Positions 39,998 to 49,362 are shown, numbered from the stretch's first letter. The stretch: 64,000 nt of DNA from Candidatus Peregrinibacteria bacterium (GCA_018654255.1 JABILX010000007.1:1-64000), one strand, 5' to 3'. Notes: generated by a model from the sequence alone, not told the origin. Program-made: numbers and translations.

Positions 39998-41185
39998 ATG
40001 CAAGCCATCCTCTTAGACAAGGACGACGGAAACAAATGGGACGATTTTGCCTACAGTCACCCCTATTCATCGATCCATCAAACCACCCGTTGGGCCCATT
40101 TCCAGTCAAACGTTCCATCCAGGGACCAATTCTGGATCATCGCCATCCAGGACCAAGACAAAGACGAAAAAACCAGCAAAATAGTGGCCGGCACAATACT
40201 CATCAAGCACACGCTCCCAAACGAAAAATACTGCTGGCTTTATTCGCCACGCGGTCCCCTTCTGAGCTACGACCAGCCAAGCAAAGCAAAAGACCAACTC
40301 AAAATCCTCACCAAAAAAATCCGCCAAATAGCAAAAGAAGAAAAAGCAATTTTTTACCGCGCAGATCCCCTAATACATAATACAAGACACAACAAAAACA
40401 CCCTGAAATTCCCAAAATTCCAATTCTCACATGGTGGTTTCCAGCCAAAAGACACGCTAATCCTTGACCTAAACCAAACCCAAGAAGATATTCTCAAACA
40501 GATGAAACAAAAAGGCCGATACAACATCCGCCTCGCACACAAAAAGAACGTAAAAGTAGTAGAAGTAATCCCCCCAGCACTAAAATCGAACAAAAAAACA
40601 ATCGAACTCGTCCAAACTTTCCAAAACCAAGTCGAATCCTACTTCAAACTTCTACAAGAAACACTCGAACGCGACAGATTCTACGGCCACAGACTATCTT
40701 TTTACAAGAACATGGTCGAAAAACTCTCTCCAGAATCAAACTCACTTACAAAAGAAAACCTAAAAAAAGAACTCAAACATAGCTATGCAAAATTATACCT
40801 CGCCGAATATACCCCAAAAGAAACCCACAAAACTCAATATATAGCAGGTATTATTGTGACTTTCTTCAAAGACACCGCAATCTACTATTATGGCGCTTCC
40901 TCGAACGAATATCGCAATGTGATGGCCCCATACGCCCTCCAGTGGCACGCAATAAAAGAAGCGAAATCCATCGGCTGCAAAGAATTTGATTTCCTAGGGA
41001 TTGCACCGCAAAAAGGCAAAGATAAACTCGGCCCAAAAAACCACCCTTGGCGCGGAGTCACTGCCTTCAAACTCAAATTTGGCGGCACCCACATCCATTA
41101 TCTCCCCGCCCAAGAACTCATCTTCAAACCCCTCCTCTATATACTATACAAAATAGTGAAATTTTTGAGGAAGATTTTTAGATAG
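39998..41185 (+). CDS. FemABX-family aminoacyltransferase (peptidoglycan cross-bridge)
   Basis: 395 aa. GNAT-duplicated FemX/FemAB fold: SSIHQTTRWAHFQSN near the start, WLYSPRGPLLSYDQPSK, the GFQPKDTLILDLNQTQEDILKQMKQKGRYNIRLAHKKNVKVVE block that is the family hallmark, and AIYYYGASSNEYRNVMAPYALQWHAIKEAKSIGCKEFDFLGIAP in the second domain. Adds amino acids from aminoacyl-tRNA to peptidoglycan stem peptides (or to related substrates). Follows ftsZ closely. The C-terminal ~14 codons, a basic membrane-like helix, overlap the end of the convergent CapA gene by 42 bases. Confidence 0.9.
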   Translation: MQAILLDKDDGNKWDDFAYSHPYSSIHQTTRWAHFQSNVPSRDQFWIIAIQDQDKDEKTSKIVAGTILIKHTLPNEKYCWLYSPRGPLLSYDQPSKAKDQLKILTKKIRQIAKEEKAIFYRADPLIHNTRHNKNTLKFPKFQFSHGGFQPKDTLILDLNQTQEDILKQMKQKGRYNIRLAHKKNVKVVEVIPPALKSNKKTIELVQTFQNQVESYFKLLQETLERDRFYGHRLSFYKNMVEKLSPESNSLTKENLKKELKHSYAKLYLAEYTPKETHKTQYIAGIIVTFFKDTAIYYYGASSNEYRNVMAPYALQWHAIKEAKSIGCKEFDFLGIAPQKGKDKLGPKNHPWRGVTAFKLKFGGTHIHYLPAQELIFKPLLYILYKIVKFLRKIFR

Positions 41186-43213
41186 ATCAGAGTAGGAAAC
41201 TTTTCCACCCGCGGAATACAAAATCTTGCTATTTTTCAGATTTTTAAGCCTTTTCAGGTTAGCAACGAGCTCTTTTCTGTGTGCTCTAGCCTCCTCTACA
41301 GAATTAGAAATATCAATAGTAGCAATTTTTTTACTTCCAAGCTCAACCAAAATTTCACCAAGTTTATTGTCAAAAGAAGGGTCCGTGAAATCCAGAGTGG
41401 CGGTCTTGATCTTCCCTTTTTCAAATAACGCCAAAACCATGTCAACGCTATCCTGGCTAGATAAAACAAACTTATCTCCAAAAACCAAATCCATATCAAT
41501 GAGAGATTTCAAAACCTCATTTTTTACAAAAGCTGGTTGAAAAAGATTTTTAAAATACTTGCTGGAAGAGGCTTTTTTACCAAGAAGATGATATTTATCA
41601 AAAATATCCGCGCACAAATCCTCCACAAAAAGAGAAACGTATTCGGAAATCAAAAAATAATACTGTTTAGGATTCGAAACAAAAGGTACGTGCCTCAAAG
41701 CTCCTACGAACAAAGGAAACAAAACTTCAGTCTGAAAGGGATTATGGTCAGTCATGCAAATGCCTTTGCAAGATTTTAGAGAAAAAGCCTGGCTCAGAAG
41801 CCTCCAAGGATTTCCTACCCCAACAAAAACACCAGACAAATCAGAGAGAACATTGAGCCTTTCATAAAGGCCTTTTTCATTACCAACGATATACAGGTGA
41901 ACATCAGGAGTATCTATCCTAGTTTTCATAATCAATTTTTCATCAATCAGATTTCCCAAAACCATATCTCGACGAACGTCTTCCAAGAAAACGCTTTTTT
42001 TATCAAAATCAGAATAAGTATCAAACAAAGCCCTCGCCTCAAACAAAGCCTCGGGAACCCCATGACCAAAATCACTTTTCTTAATCAAATCATCAAAAAA
42101 CACTTTTCCTTCTTCAGGAGAACAAATACAAGGCTTATAAATACTCTTTTTCTCAGACAATTCTTCAAAAGTTTTCGTTATGGAAGATTTATCCAAAAAG
42201 GCTTGGCCACCCAAGGTAAAAGGAATCAAATCAAACCTCAAAAACTCACCAGTCTTTTTCGAAAATCTAGCTCTAAATACATAAGAAACAGGAGACTTGG
42301 GGTATTTCGACACACCAAAAACAAAATTTCCAAGACCATAAACGATAGGAACAATTCTACCATCATCCAGCTTATACTCTTCAATCCCTTGAGCAGAATG
42401 CTGGTGAGTGCCAACGACCAAATGAGCCCCAGTTTCCGCTGCGAATCTGCCCAACTCCACCTCCGCCTTGCCAGGATGAGATGACCATTCTCGACCCCAA
42501 TGAAAGTAAACACAAATAATATCAGCCTCGGCTTGCTTGGCAGTCAAAATAGCCTTTTCAAGCTTTGATTTTAATTCATCAACATCACTAAATGCTGAAA
42601 TAACGACTCCGTCCGACTCGGCCAAAACATTCTCCGCAGGAGCATCCTCAACATCAACGACAGAAGAAATACCGATCAAAGCTATGTCTCTGTCTTTATA
42701 TTTAACAATTTTAGGCAAACAAGTCTCTTCACGAGAGTCCCCAGCTCCAAAAGTTTCAACACCATTTTTATTCAAAATAGAAACCGTCCCAGCAAGTCCG
42801 TCTGAACCAAAATCAAAAGCATGATTGTTAGAAAGTGAAGCAGCGTTTATGTTTGAATTTTTCGTAAAGAAACTTTCCAGACCAACTTTCTCGACCAAGA
42901 AGCGCACCGGTTCACCAGAAGATTTATAAGGAACTTTATCAGTCATACAATCACGGGCCCCATCGAACTCAGCAACTCCTTCGAAGTTCGCAATCGTAAA
43001 AGACTGCCCAAAAAGCTCTCTAAAATCAGAAAAAAGAATCTTAGAAACCTGGCCATCTCCCAGGTTAAACTTATCAGAAACTTTCTTGAAATAAGAATTG
43101 AAAGGGTCTTTTTTGCCTGAGCCTGTCCTATAATCTCCAGCCAAAATCACATCACCAACAAAATCGATACAAATCTCCCCTTTCCCACATTTATGTGTTT
43201 CATCGATATTCAT
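41144..43213 (-). CDS. CapA-family protein fused to an unknown C-terminal domain
   Basis: 689 aa. Residues 12-335 are a CapA/PgsA-type metallophosphatase-like domain (PGA_cap): CIDFVGDVILAGDYRTG, ANFEGV, NAASLSNNHAFDFGSDGL, GAGDSREE, VYFHWGREWSSHPGKAEVELGRFAAETGAHLVVGTHQHSAQGIEEY and VYGLGNFVFG. Residues ~410-689 form a second domain (DVHLYIVGNEKGLYERLNVL; GICMTDHNPFQTEVLF; KIATIDISNSVEEARAHRKEL) that I cannot place. No signal peptide or membrane anchor is visible, unusual for CapA proteins. TAATAT lies 7 bases before the ATG on the minus strand. Confidence 0.8.
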   Translation of the reverse strand: MNIDETHKCGKGEICIDFVGDVILAGDYRTGSGKKDPFNSYFKKVSDKFNLGDGQVSKILFSDFRELFGQSFTIANFEGVAEFDGARDCMTDKVPYKSSGEPVRFLVEKVGLESFFTKNSNINAASLSNNHAFDFGSDGLAGTVSILNKNGVETFGAGDSREETCLPKIVKYKDRDIALIGISSVVDVEDAPAENVLAESDGVVISAFSDVDELKSKLEKAILTAKQAEADIICVYFHWGREWSSHPGKAEVELGRFAAETGAHLVVGTHQHSAQGIEEYKLDDGRIVPIVYGLGNFVFGVSKYPKSPVSYVFRARFSKKTGEFLRFDLIPFTLGGQAFLDKSSITKTFEELSEKKSIYKPCICSPEEGKVFFDDLIKKSDFGHGVPEALFEARALFDTYSDFDKKSVFLEDVRRDMVLGNLIDEKLIMKTRIDTPDVHLYIVGNEKGLYERLNVLSDLSGVFVGVGNPWRLLSQAFSLKSCKGICMTDHNPFQTEVLFPLFVGALRHVPFVSNPKQYYFLISEYVSLFVEDLCADIFDKYHLLGKKASSSKYFKNLFQPAFVKNEVLKSLIDMDLVFGDKFVLSSQDSVDMVLALFEKGKIKTATLDFTDPSFDNKLGEILVELGSKKIATIDISNSVEEARAHRKELVANLKRLKNLKNSKILYSAGGKVSYSDLSKNLPQKFHYFV

Positions 43214-43248
43214 TAGTGAAATATTACTCGTTTTTCAGTATTTCACCA

Positions 43249-43277
43249 TTGCGAAGAAGGCTAAAAAATGCTATAAT
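43249..43277 (+). promoter_or_regulatory. promoter of the 43309-48190 gene pair
   Basis: -35 TTGCGA (43249-43254), 17-base spacer, -10 TATAAT (43272-43277), AT-only leader of about 25 bases. Confidence 0.7.
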
Positions 43278-43308
43278 TTTATAATAAAATAAAAATAAAA
43301 ACCAATAC

Positions 43309-43629
43309 ATGACAAACGAAGAAATCGTAGAACTCATGAAAAACTCAGAAGCGTTCAAGACGCAATTTTCATTGGCAAAACAATCAGAATTAATCAAAAA
43401 AGTCCCATCCCTGCCGGAAGCAAAAAGGGTGGAATTGGTAAAAGCTCTAGTAGAAGAATCAGATAATTTGAACGTTATAGCTCTAGATAATACAAACGTA
43501 CTTCAAGAATTCGAAACAGGGCTAGCTGAATTGATGCAAAAAGCAGAAAAAGAATTCCAATCAATTGTCGAAGCCGCAGAGAAAAAAGCTCTAGAAAACA
43601 AATTAGATTCACAACTAAAAGTTTCATAA
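43309..43629 (+). CDS. hypothetical helical 106-aa protein
   Basis: No family recognised. All-helical pattern: EEIVELMKNSEAFKTQFSL, AKRVELVKALVEES, FETGLAELMQKAEKEFQSIVEAAEKKALENK; no cysteine, no hydrophobic segment. 28 bases upstream of the 1510-aa gene and under the only visible promoter, so the two are likely cotranscribed and possibly partners. Confidence 0.65.
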   Translation: MTNEEIVELMKNSEAFKTQFSLAKQSELIKKVPSLPEAKRVELVKALVEESDNLNVIALDNTNVLQEFETGLAELMQKAEKEFQSIVEAAEKKALENKLDSQLKVS

Positions 43630-43657
43630 ATTTTATAAATAAATAACAAAAATAAAT

Positions 43658-46600
43658 ATGAAAACTCCAAAAAAATCTTTCAATGAAAATCCTTTCAATC
43701 TAAAGGAAAACAGGATCGTATTCATGAGCGGTGGTGCACCTGAAAAAATCCCAGTTACCTCTGTGGAGGCAAAGAGAGAAGAGGTTGTAGGCAAAGAAGT
43801 AACAAATTACGGATGTCTTCCAGGGACAAAAGTTAAAGAGTATAGCGATGGTCTCTACGAACTTTCAGATGGAAGTACGATTCAGGAAATAGACGTCGGA
43901 GGAGGGGAGAAGCGTCTTCTTAGGTTAGATGGGAGCATTCGTCGTAACGAGGCTGGAGAAAAATTGGTAGAAACAGCAGAAACGAAAACCAAAATAGAGA
44001 CAAAGTACGAAGAAACGAAAGCAAAACTAGACGAGTTGAAAAAAACAGGGTTAGCTGCAGCAGAGACCTTGGAAGGGGCAGAAAAAGAAGCTGCAAAAAA
44101 AGCAGCTGAAGAAGCCCACGCGAAAGGATTGAAAGAACTAGAGGAGGTAAAAGAAACAGCCCTAAGTAAAATAAAGACTATCGACAAAATTGAGGCCAAA
44201 GCCTTGAAAGATATAATGGAGGCATTTGGAGGTAGTGCGAAAGAAGTTGAAGAGGGGTCTTATGAATCTGCAGCAGAACTTAGCGCAGATATCAAAGAAG
44301 CCCTAGAAAAAGCCAACTCAGGAAGAGATGTGAAAAAATGGATGGCGGAAAGTCTAGGAAATAGAAACAAAATGAGAAGCCTAGTTTTGGAAGGTTTGGG
44401 CGAAGGAGAAAAAGCTGGCCCTAGCACAGGTGTTATCACTATAAAATTTGAAAAAGCAAAAACAGAACTAGGTCTAACCGACGCTCAGTACAAACATCTT
44501 AAGAATGGTGTCAGTATTGGTAGCTTGTTCGACGATAACGAAATGAAATTCATAGACAAAGTAAAGGGTATTCAAGGACGAAAAGGTGAAGGCGAAAGCA
44601 TAACGGTGCCCGCAACAACTCACTATTCAAAAGATGGTAAAAGAGGAGTCTATCACGAAACAAAATATCTTCGAATTTGGAACGGGAGCGAAATCCACTT
44701 CTCCGCAAGAGAACTGCCAGAACAACATGAGAGTGGAAAAAAAGCGGCACCAGCAGCTTCAGCAGAAGCATCCGCTCCAACTACAGCAGAAGTAGCAGCT
44801 GCGTCAACTTCAGCTCCAGCAACAGCAGACGTTCCAAAAAAACTTACTCCAGAAACTCCAGAAAAAGGGAAGGTAGCTGTTATAAAAGATGCAAAAGACG
44901 AACCAGTTGAATACACGGTAGAAGGTGGCAAGTATGTGGTTGAAGGAAAGAAATTAGACAAGAAAACTTTTGACTATGTCTTGGGACTTGAAGTTCCAAA
45001 AGATCCAGAAATAATTAAGGTCTTCAAATCAAAATACAAGAAATTCAACGCTGAACCAACAGAGCTTGATTACGATGCTGACAGTAAAAAGATGACATGT
45101 GAATACAGCAACGACAACGCAAAAATCACAGCTGAATACTCAGTAGAAACTGGTGAGTTCTCGCTCGCAAAAGGAAGTCCATGTACAGAGCTTCTGACCA
45201 TCCTAAAAGACGCAACTCCAGAAAACGTAGCTTGGCTCGGACTTCAACTTGGAGAGGAGCTAGTAGCTGCTGATTTCACGGAAGAAATGAAAGAAAAAGA
45301 CATCCTAAAGCAACTCGCTAACGGGAATCTAAAAGAAGCGTTGGAGGAAATTGTGGAACAAAAAAAACCAAGTCTAACAGTCGTTGCATACATCTTGAGG
45401 AATCTCGATCTAAACGAGGTAGACACGGATGTAGTCAATAAATTAGCAGAGAAAATGAAAGGAAAATATGCAGACCTAATTAAGGAATTCAGAGAATTGA
45501 ATTTAGCTGAATTATATGAACTTGAAAAATTGAATGGCGGTGAGTTCGACGTCAAAAAAGACGAAAAAGTAATAGGTGCGATCGCAGAAAAATTTAACGC
45601 ATCGGATTATAGTGATGGGAACAACGAAGAAATAGAACTCCTATACAACAAGTATGGTGACGACGTAAGGATCCAGAAATTGGCATTAGAGGTTGGGTAC
45701 CACGGATGTAGTGGGGACTCGCTCTATGATGGAAACTACATGCTACGATTCAACTCGTATCCGGAAGGAGAGTTGAAGAATATTCAATCTAAAGGAGCAA
45801 TTAAAAACATAGTGGATGCATGGAGGACTGACGATAATTATGGTGGGAGTCTTGACGACTTCAACTCAGATTTCGTTGAAGAACCAACAGGAGAAGACCT
45901 AACCAAAGCACGAGAAGAATTCAAAAAACGCGCGACAATTGTTCTAGATAAGTATCTAGCAAAAAACACAAACAAAGCGTGGGCAACAGACGGTCAAGAA
46001 TTCAAAGCATACGAACTGATGTATGACTCAGACCCAACAGCAAAAGCTTCTCAAAATGCAGATGTGTATGCGAGATACTTGGTGTCTAAGGGTAAGAGTC
46101 TGACAGACACAGGGATTATTGATGGTACAACTTCTAATGGTTGGAATCCAGGAAACGCAGAAAAAGCGATACAAGCATACGTACAGTATTCAGACGGTCC
46201 GAGCCTTGGATTTGTAGGGAATGATGATATCACTGTAGTTATGATGGATGCGATAACGAAAGCCGTTAAGTCTTTGGCAAATTCAGGCGATGAAAAAGCG
46301 AAAGTACTGTTGGCAAACATAGATAACCAAAGAGATTCGATTGATAAAGATTTAGATAAAAAAGAAATTCAGGCCAATTATGACAGCTTGGTGTCTGTAG
46401 CAAAAAGTAGCAACGACCCAAAGGCGAAACTCCTAGCTCTAAAAGAACTTGAAAGTTCGTATTATGAATCAAAATATGGAGCTGGTCTTTTGACGCTAGT
46501 TGGCAATTCTGTTGCTGAGCACAAAGCATTCATCGCAAAACACAAATACATCGCAAAATTCGAATCAATGGACTTCGCTTCAATGCCAACCGATGTTAAA

Positions 46601-48190
46601 GAAGACGACAAAGATATAAAGCCATTGGCAGAATTCATAGAATACATAAACGGAAGCAAACGAATAGGGTCACTAAAAGGCTTAAATGACGTAATGAACG
46701 CAAAACACGTAACCGCGAAACATCTAAGAGATCTTGCAGACAAAAAAGATCCTGCCGACGACACAAAATATTTGATCTCGTTCCCTCTGCACAGAATCAT
46801 GATCTACAAAAAGATCGGACTTGAAGGAAAGGCAAACGACCTTCTGAAAGCAAATGAGAACAAGGATAAAGGATACGATAAATATTTTGAGGCACAAACA
46901 GCCAAAGGAGCAAAAGAAAAGAAAGCAGCATTGATCGCTGCAATTAACGCCTTTACCCCTGATATGTTATCAGAACTAGACGCTGATTATGAATTGGACT
47001 ACTCGGTCACAATTCTAGAAGAGCTATTGAAGCTAAAAGTTTCAGTCGACACATTGAAAGCAACGAACTACATAGCTTCGCTAAATCCAGATGCTAACAG
47101 CAGCCTTACGTACAAAAGAGCGGTCTTGAAAGCAAGGCTTCTCAGAGCAAGAACAGAAATTATGCAATGTGGAGGCGAGGCTGAGATAGACAAATTCCTT
47201 GCATCACTAGACAAAGATGTCACAAGCATCCCAGACAGGGACAATATGGCGGAAGCACTTTGTCAAAAACCAGCCCTCGTTGATGAAGTAAGTAAATACT
47301 TCAAACTTCTAGAAGAAATAGGAGAAGAGCCAAGCAAAGAAGACATGGCTATGCTCAAGGATATCCATGAGATCTACACAGGTGGCGATTGGGAAGAAGA
47401 CATCAAGGTCTACGATGACACAGGAGCCGAAGCCGAAGACGCAACAAAAGCAAACAAAGACGCATACATAGCTCTCATGATTAAGCTCTCAGAATCAGAA
47501 GAAGAAGATGGTGCGAAATACCTAGACGAAATAAAGGAAGAAGATATCCCTGCTGACAAAAAAGTTTCTTACTACAAAACCAAAAAGGAATTCCTAAAAG
47601 CAGCAGAAGCAGAGACAGCCGAAGACAAAAAACTTGATCTCTACAAGGAAGCCTTCAAAGCAGAGGAAAAGCTAGACAAGAAGGCCGAGATTGTCGAAAC
47701 AGTCACAGACCTAAACAGTCAAGCAGCTCTAATAGAAGCATACGCTTTATACACAGCCCTCGCAGACGCAAAATACGCAACAGCATATGCGGACATCGTG
47801 AACAAAGTAATGCTAGACGCAGATGGTAAGAAGAGAGATTACCTAAAGGAAGAAGTAGAAGGATGGCTCGATGACATTTCCCTAAAAGGAAGAGGCCCTC
47901 TAATGGCGAAAGCATGTGAAGCATACGCATTGTATGCGTCACTTTTAGAAAAAGTCTACAAAGTAGACAAGAAAATGGAAGTAAAAGTTCACCTGTTAGT
48001 ACAACAGGGAGACGATCAGGCCATAATCGATTTCCTTCTTGCAGACAAGAGAGATGATAGCAAGTTCGTTGTTTCTACAGATACTGATGAAAAAGATAAG
48101 ATCACAACTTGGTACGAAGGTATGAAAGATGAAATTGATTCAATGGAAACCGAAAGCAGAGACAAGATTCTAAAAAGATTAGGACAATAA
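43658..48190 (+). CDS. 1510-aa hypothetical helical protein
   Basis: Very large soluble protein, no signal peptide or membrane segment, Lys/Glu/Ala-rich. Layout: polar N-terminus (FNENPFNLKENRIVFMSGG); a strand-rich stretch ~45-95 (YGCLPGTKVKEYSDGLYELSDG); a coiled coil ~105-190 rich in EAKEAA; a mixed domain ~200-355; an Ala/Pro/Thr linker ~365-400; a second mixed domain with YSVETGEFSLAKGS; then ~1000 residues of helical solenoid-like sequence. DNYGGSLDDFNSDF and similar loops look like acidic insertions. I recognise no family. Its size, in a genome of small genes, and its strong promoter suggest a structural or scaffold role (inference). Terminator follows. Confidence 0.7.
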   Translation: MKTPKKSFNENPFNLKENRIVFMSGGAPEKIPVTSVEAKREEVVGKEVTNYGCLPGTKVKEYSDGLYELSDGSTIQEIDVGGGEKRLLRLDGSIRRNEAGEKLVETAETKTKIETKYEETKAKLDELKKTGLAAAETLEGAEKEAAKKAAEEAHAKGLKELEEVKETALSKIKTIDKIEAKALKDIMEAFGGSAKEVEEGSYESAAELSADIKEALEKANSGRDVKKWMAESLGNRNKMRSLVLEGLGEGEKAGPSTGVITIKFEKAKTELGLTDAQYKHLKNGVSIGSLFDDNEMKFIDKVKGIQGRKGEGESITVPATTHYSKDGKRGVYHETKYLRIWNGSEIHFSARELPEQHESGKKAAPAASAEASAPTTAEVAAASTSAPATADVPKKLTPETPEKGKVAVIKDAKDEPVEYTVEGGKYVVEGKKLDKKTFDYVLGLEVPKDPEIIKVFKSKYKKFNAEPTELDYDADSKKMTCEYSNDNAKITAEYSVETGEFSLAKGSPCTELLTILKDATPENVAWLGLQLGEELVAADFTEEMKEKDILKQLANGNLKEALEEIVEQKKPSLTVVAYILRNLDLNEVDTDVVNKLAEKMKGKYADLIKEFRELNLAELYELEKLNGGEFDVKKDEKVIGAIAEKFNASDYSDGNNEEIELLYNKYGDDVRIQKLALEVGYHGCSGDSLYDGNYMLRFNSYPEGELKNIQSKGAIKNIVDAWRTDDNYGGSLDDFNSDFVEEPTGEDLTKAREEFKKRATIVLDKYLAKNTNKAWATDGQEFKAYELMYDSDPTAKASQNADVYARYLVSKGKSLTDTGIIDGTTSNGWNPGNAEKAIQAYVQYSDGPSLGFVGNDDITVVMMDAITKAVKSLANSGDEKAKVLLANIDNQRDSIDKDLDKKEIQANYDSLVSVAKSSNDPKAKLLALKELESSYYESKYGAGLLTLVGNSVAEHKAFIAKHKYIAKFESMDFASMPTDVKEDDKDIKPLAEFIEYINGSKRIGSLKGLNDVMNAKHVTAKHLRDLADKKDPADDTKYLISFPLHRIMIYKKIGLEGKANDLLKANENKDKGYDKYFEAQTAKGAKEKKAALIAAINAFTPDMLSELDADYELDYSVTILEELLKLKVSVDTLKATNYIASLNPDANSSLTYKRAVLKARLLRARTEIMQCGGEAEIDKFLASLDKDVTSIPDRDNMAEALCQKPALVDEVSKYFKLLEEIGEEPSKEDMAMLKDIHEIYTGGDWEEDIKVYDDTGAEAEDATKANKDAYIALMIKLSESEEEDGAKYLDEIKEEDIPADKKVSYYKTKKEFLKAAEAETAEDKKLDLYKEAFKAEEKLDKKAEIVETVTDLNSQAALIEAYALYTALADAKYATAYADIVNKVMLDADGKKRDYLKEEVEGWLDDISLKGRGPLMAKACEAYALYASLLEKVYKVDKKMEVKVHLLVQQGDDQAIIDFLLADKRDDSKFVVSTDTDEKDKITTWYEGMKDEIDSMETESRDKILKRLGQ

Positions 48191-48223
48191 TCTTAAAGTC
48201 CCATCGATAACTCAACTAAAAAG

Positions 48224-48248
48224 CCTCCCCTAACCCGGGAGGTTTTTT
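48224..48248. terminator. bidirectional terminator between the giant gene and def
   Basis: 6-bp stem CCTCCC/GGGAGG, loop of about 7, followed by six T on the plus strand and by a CTTTTT run on the minus strand; serves both convergent genes. Confidence 0.8.
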
Positions 48249-48257
48249 GTTAACCCC

Positions 48258-48821
48258 CTACACCCCTTTATCACAAATCAACACTCCATCCAGGTGATCT
48301 ATTTCATGCTGAGCAACACGCGCATTCAACCCTTTTAGATCAAGGACGATCTCGTTCAAATCTTCAACCTTCTTAGCCCGCACACGCCCCTTCAAAAAAC
48401 CTCGCCCATCCTGAAACCGCACAGCGACCTCAGACGCACGTGCAATCTGTGCATATGAACCAGGCAAGCTCAAACAACCCTCCTCGTCAACAGAAACCCC
48501 AAAAGGAACCTCTTTCGCCTTCACCATCTCAGCCGTCACCTCGTTGAGAACATGCTCCTCCGCCGACATCTTCAAAATCTCAGGATTAATCAAGGCAAAC
48601 AAAACCTCCTTATCACTCCCCGCATCAAACCTACACAAAATCACCCGCACATTCTCCCCCACCTGTGGCGCCGCCAAACCAAGCCCATTCTCAGCAACAA
48701 TCGACTTCTTCATCCCCTTGATCAAACCACCAATCCCCTCCAACGACGAAACTTCCTCCGACCGCTGACGCAAAATTGGATTGTCTGTCCCTGTCTGTAC
48801 TTTTAATTTCCCAGATGCCAT
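48258..48821 (-). CDS. def: peptide deformylase
   Basis: 187 aa. Removes the formyl group from nascent peptides. All three motifs are present: NGLGLAAPQVG, EEGCLSLPGS, and QHEIDHLDGVL (the HExxH zinc/iron site plus the Cys ligand in EGCLSLP). An insertion of about 15 residues (SAEEHVLNEVTAEMVKAKEVPFG) before the second motif makes it longer than the ~165 aa norm. Starts 5 bases downstream of the stop of the RelE-like toxin gene, so it may be read through from the toxin-antitoxin promoter. Confidence 0.95.
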   Translation of the reverse strand: MASGKLKVQTGTDNPILRQRSEEVSSLEGIGGLIKGMKKSIVAENGLGLAAPQVGENVRVILCRFDAGSDKEVLFALINPEILKMSAEEHVLNEVTAEMVKAKEVPFGVSVDEEGCLSLPGSYAQIARASEVAVRFQDGRGFLKGRVRAKKVEDLNEIVLDLKGLNARVAQHEIDHLDGVLICDKGV

Positions 48822-48826
48822 AATTA

Positions 48827-49084
48827 TTATTTGTAAATCTCATGATCGCCGACACAGAGTAACACAACTTTCTCCTTTGATAAATATTGGAAGACAATTC
48901 GGTACTGATAATTCACAGAAAAAGCATGATTTTTCTTCAGTATCCCGTGAAGTTTGTGAATTTTCAAAAATGGATGCCCCGGATCTTGCCTGAAAAGCTC
49001 AATTTTATCCCTAACCTCCTCTTGTAAATTAGGAGATAATTTCTTGTACGTTTTGACGAATCGAGGCAAATAGATTATTTCCAC
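48827..49084 (-). CDS. RelE/ParE-superfamily toxin
   Basis: 85 aa. Fold pattern of RelE/ParE toxins: YLPRFVKTYKKLSPNLQEEVRDKIELFRQDPGHPFLKIHKLHG, then strands FSVNYQYRIVFQYLSKEKVVLLCVGDHEIY, ending with the usual His/Tyr-containing strand (GDHEIYK). Closest in style to the YafQ/HigB-type mRNA interferases, but mode of action (mRNA cleavage or gyrase inhibition) cannot be told by eye. 14 bases downstream of its antitoxin gene, the standard order. Confidence 0.88.
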   Translation of the reverse strand: MEIIYLPRFVKTYKKLSPNLQEEVRDKIELFRQDPGHPFLKIHKLHGILKKNHAFSVNYQYRIVFQYLSKEKVVLLCVGDHEIYK

Positions 49085-49098
49085 TTTGATTATATTAA

Positions 49099-49317
49099 TT
49101 ATATTTTTTTAGCCAATTCATCCAGATCTCCCTTTAAAAACTTTCCTTCCCCCAACTCCTTCTGAGCATCAAGCACATCCTGGATTGCCCTCTGCTCAGC
49201 AAAATACTCAATAGCCTTTCTCGCCAAATCAGCCTTGTTTGTAGCAACCCCATCTTCGACTAGACGATTTATAGTTTTTTCCAATTCTGGTGTAAGCGGT
49301 ACAGATAACATACTCAT
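49099..49317 (-). CDS. ribbon-helix-helix-type antitoxin
   Basis: 72 aa. N-terminal strand plus two helices (LSVPLTPELEKTINRLVEDGVATNKADLARKAIEYFAE) is a ribbon-helix-helix DNA-binding dimer motif; the C-terminal helix (IQDVLDAQKELGEGKFLKGDLDELAKKI) would wrap the toxin. Upstream is a perfect 11-bp inverted repeat (49334-49362) plus an extra half-site, the expected autoregulatory operator. Confidence 0.85.
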   Translation of the reverse strand: MSMLSVPLTPELEKTINRLVEDGVATNKADLARKAIEYFAEQRAIQDVLDAQKELGEGKFLKGDLDELAKKI

Positions 49318-49322
49318 GATTG

Positions 49323-49362
49323 ATATGATAATATAATATGATAACTTAACATTATCATATTA
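49323..49362. promoter_or_regulatory. toxin-antitoxin operator: inverted repeat plus half-site
   Basis: Perfect inverted repeat, 11-bp arms TAATATGATAA (49334-49344) and TTATCATATTA (49352-49362), spacer CTTAACA. A third ATATGATAA (49323-49331) repeats the left arm 13 bases away. Directly upstream of the antitoxin ATG; three half-sites suit cooperative RHH dimers. Confidence 0.75.
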
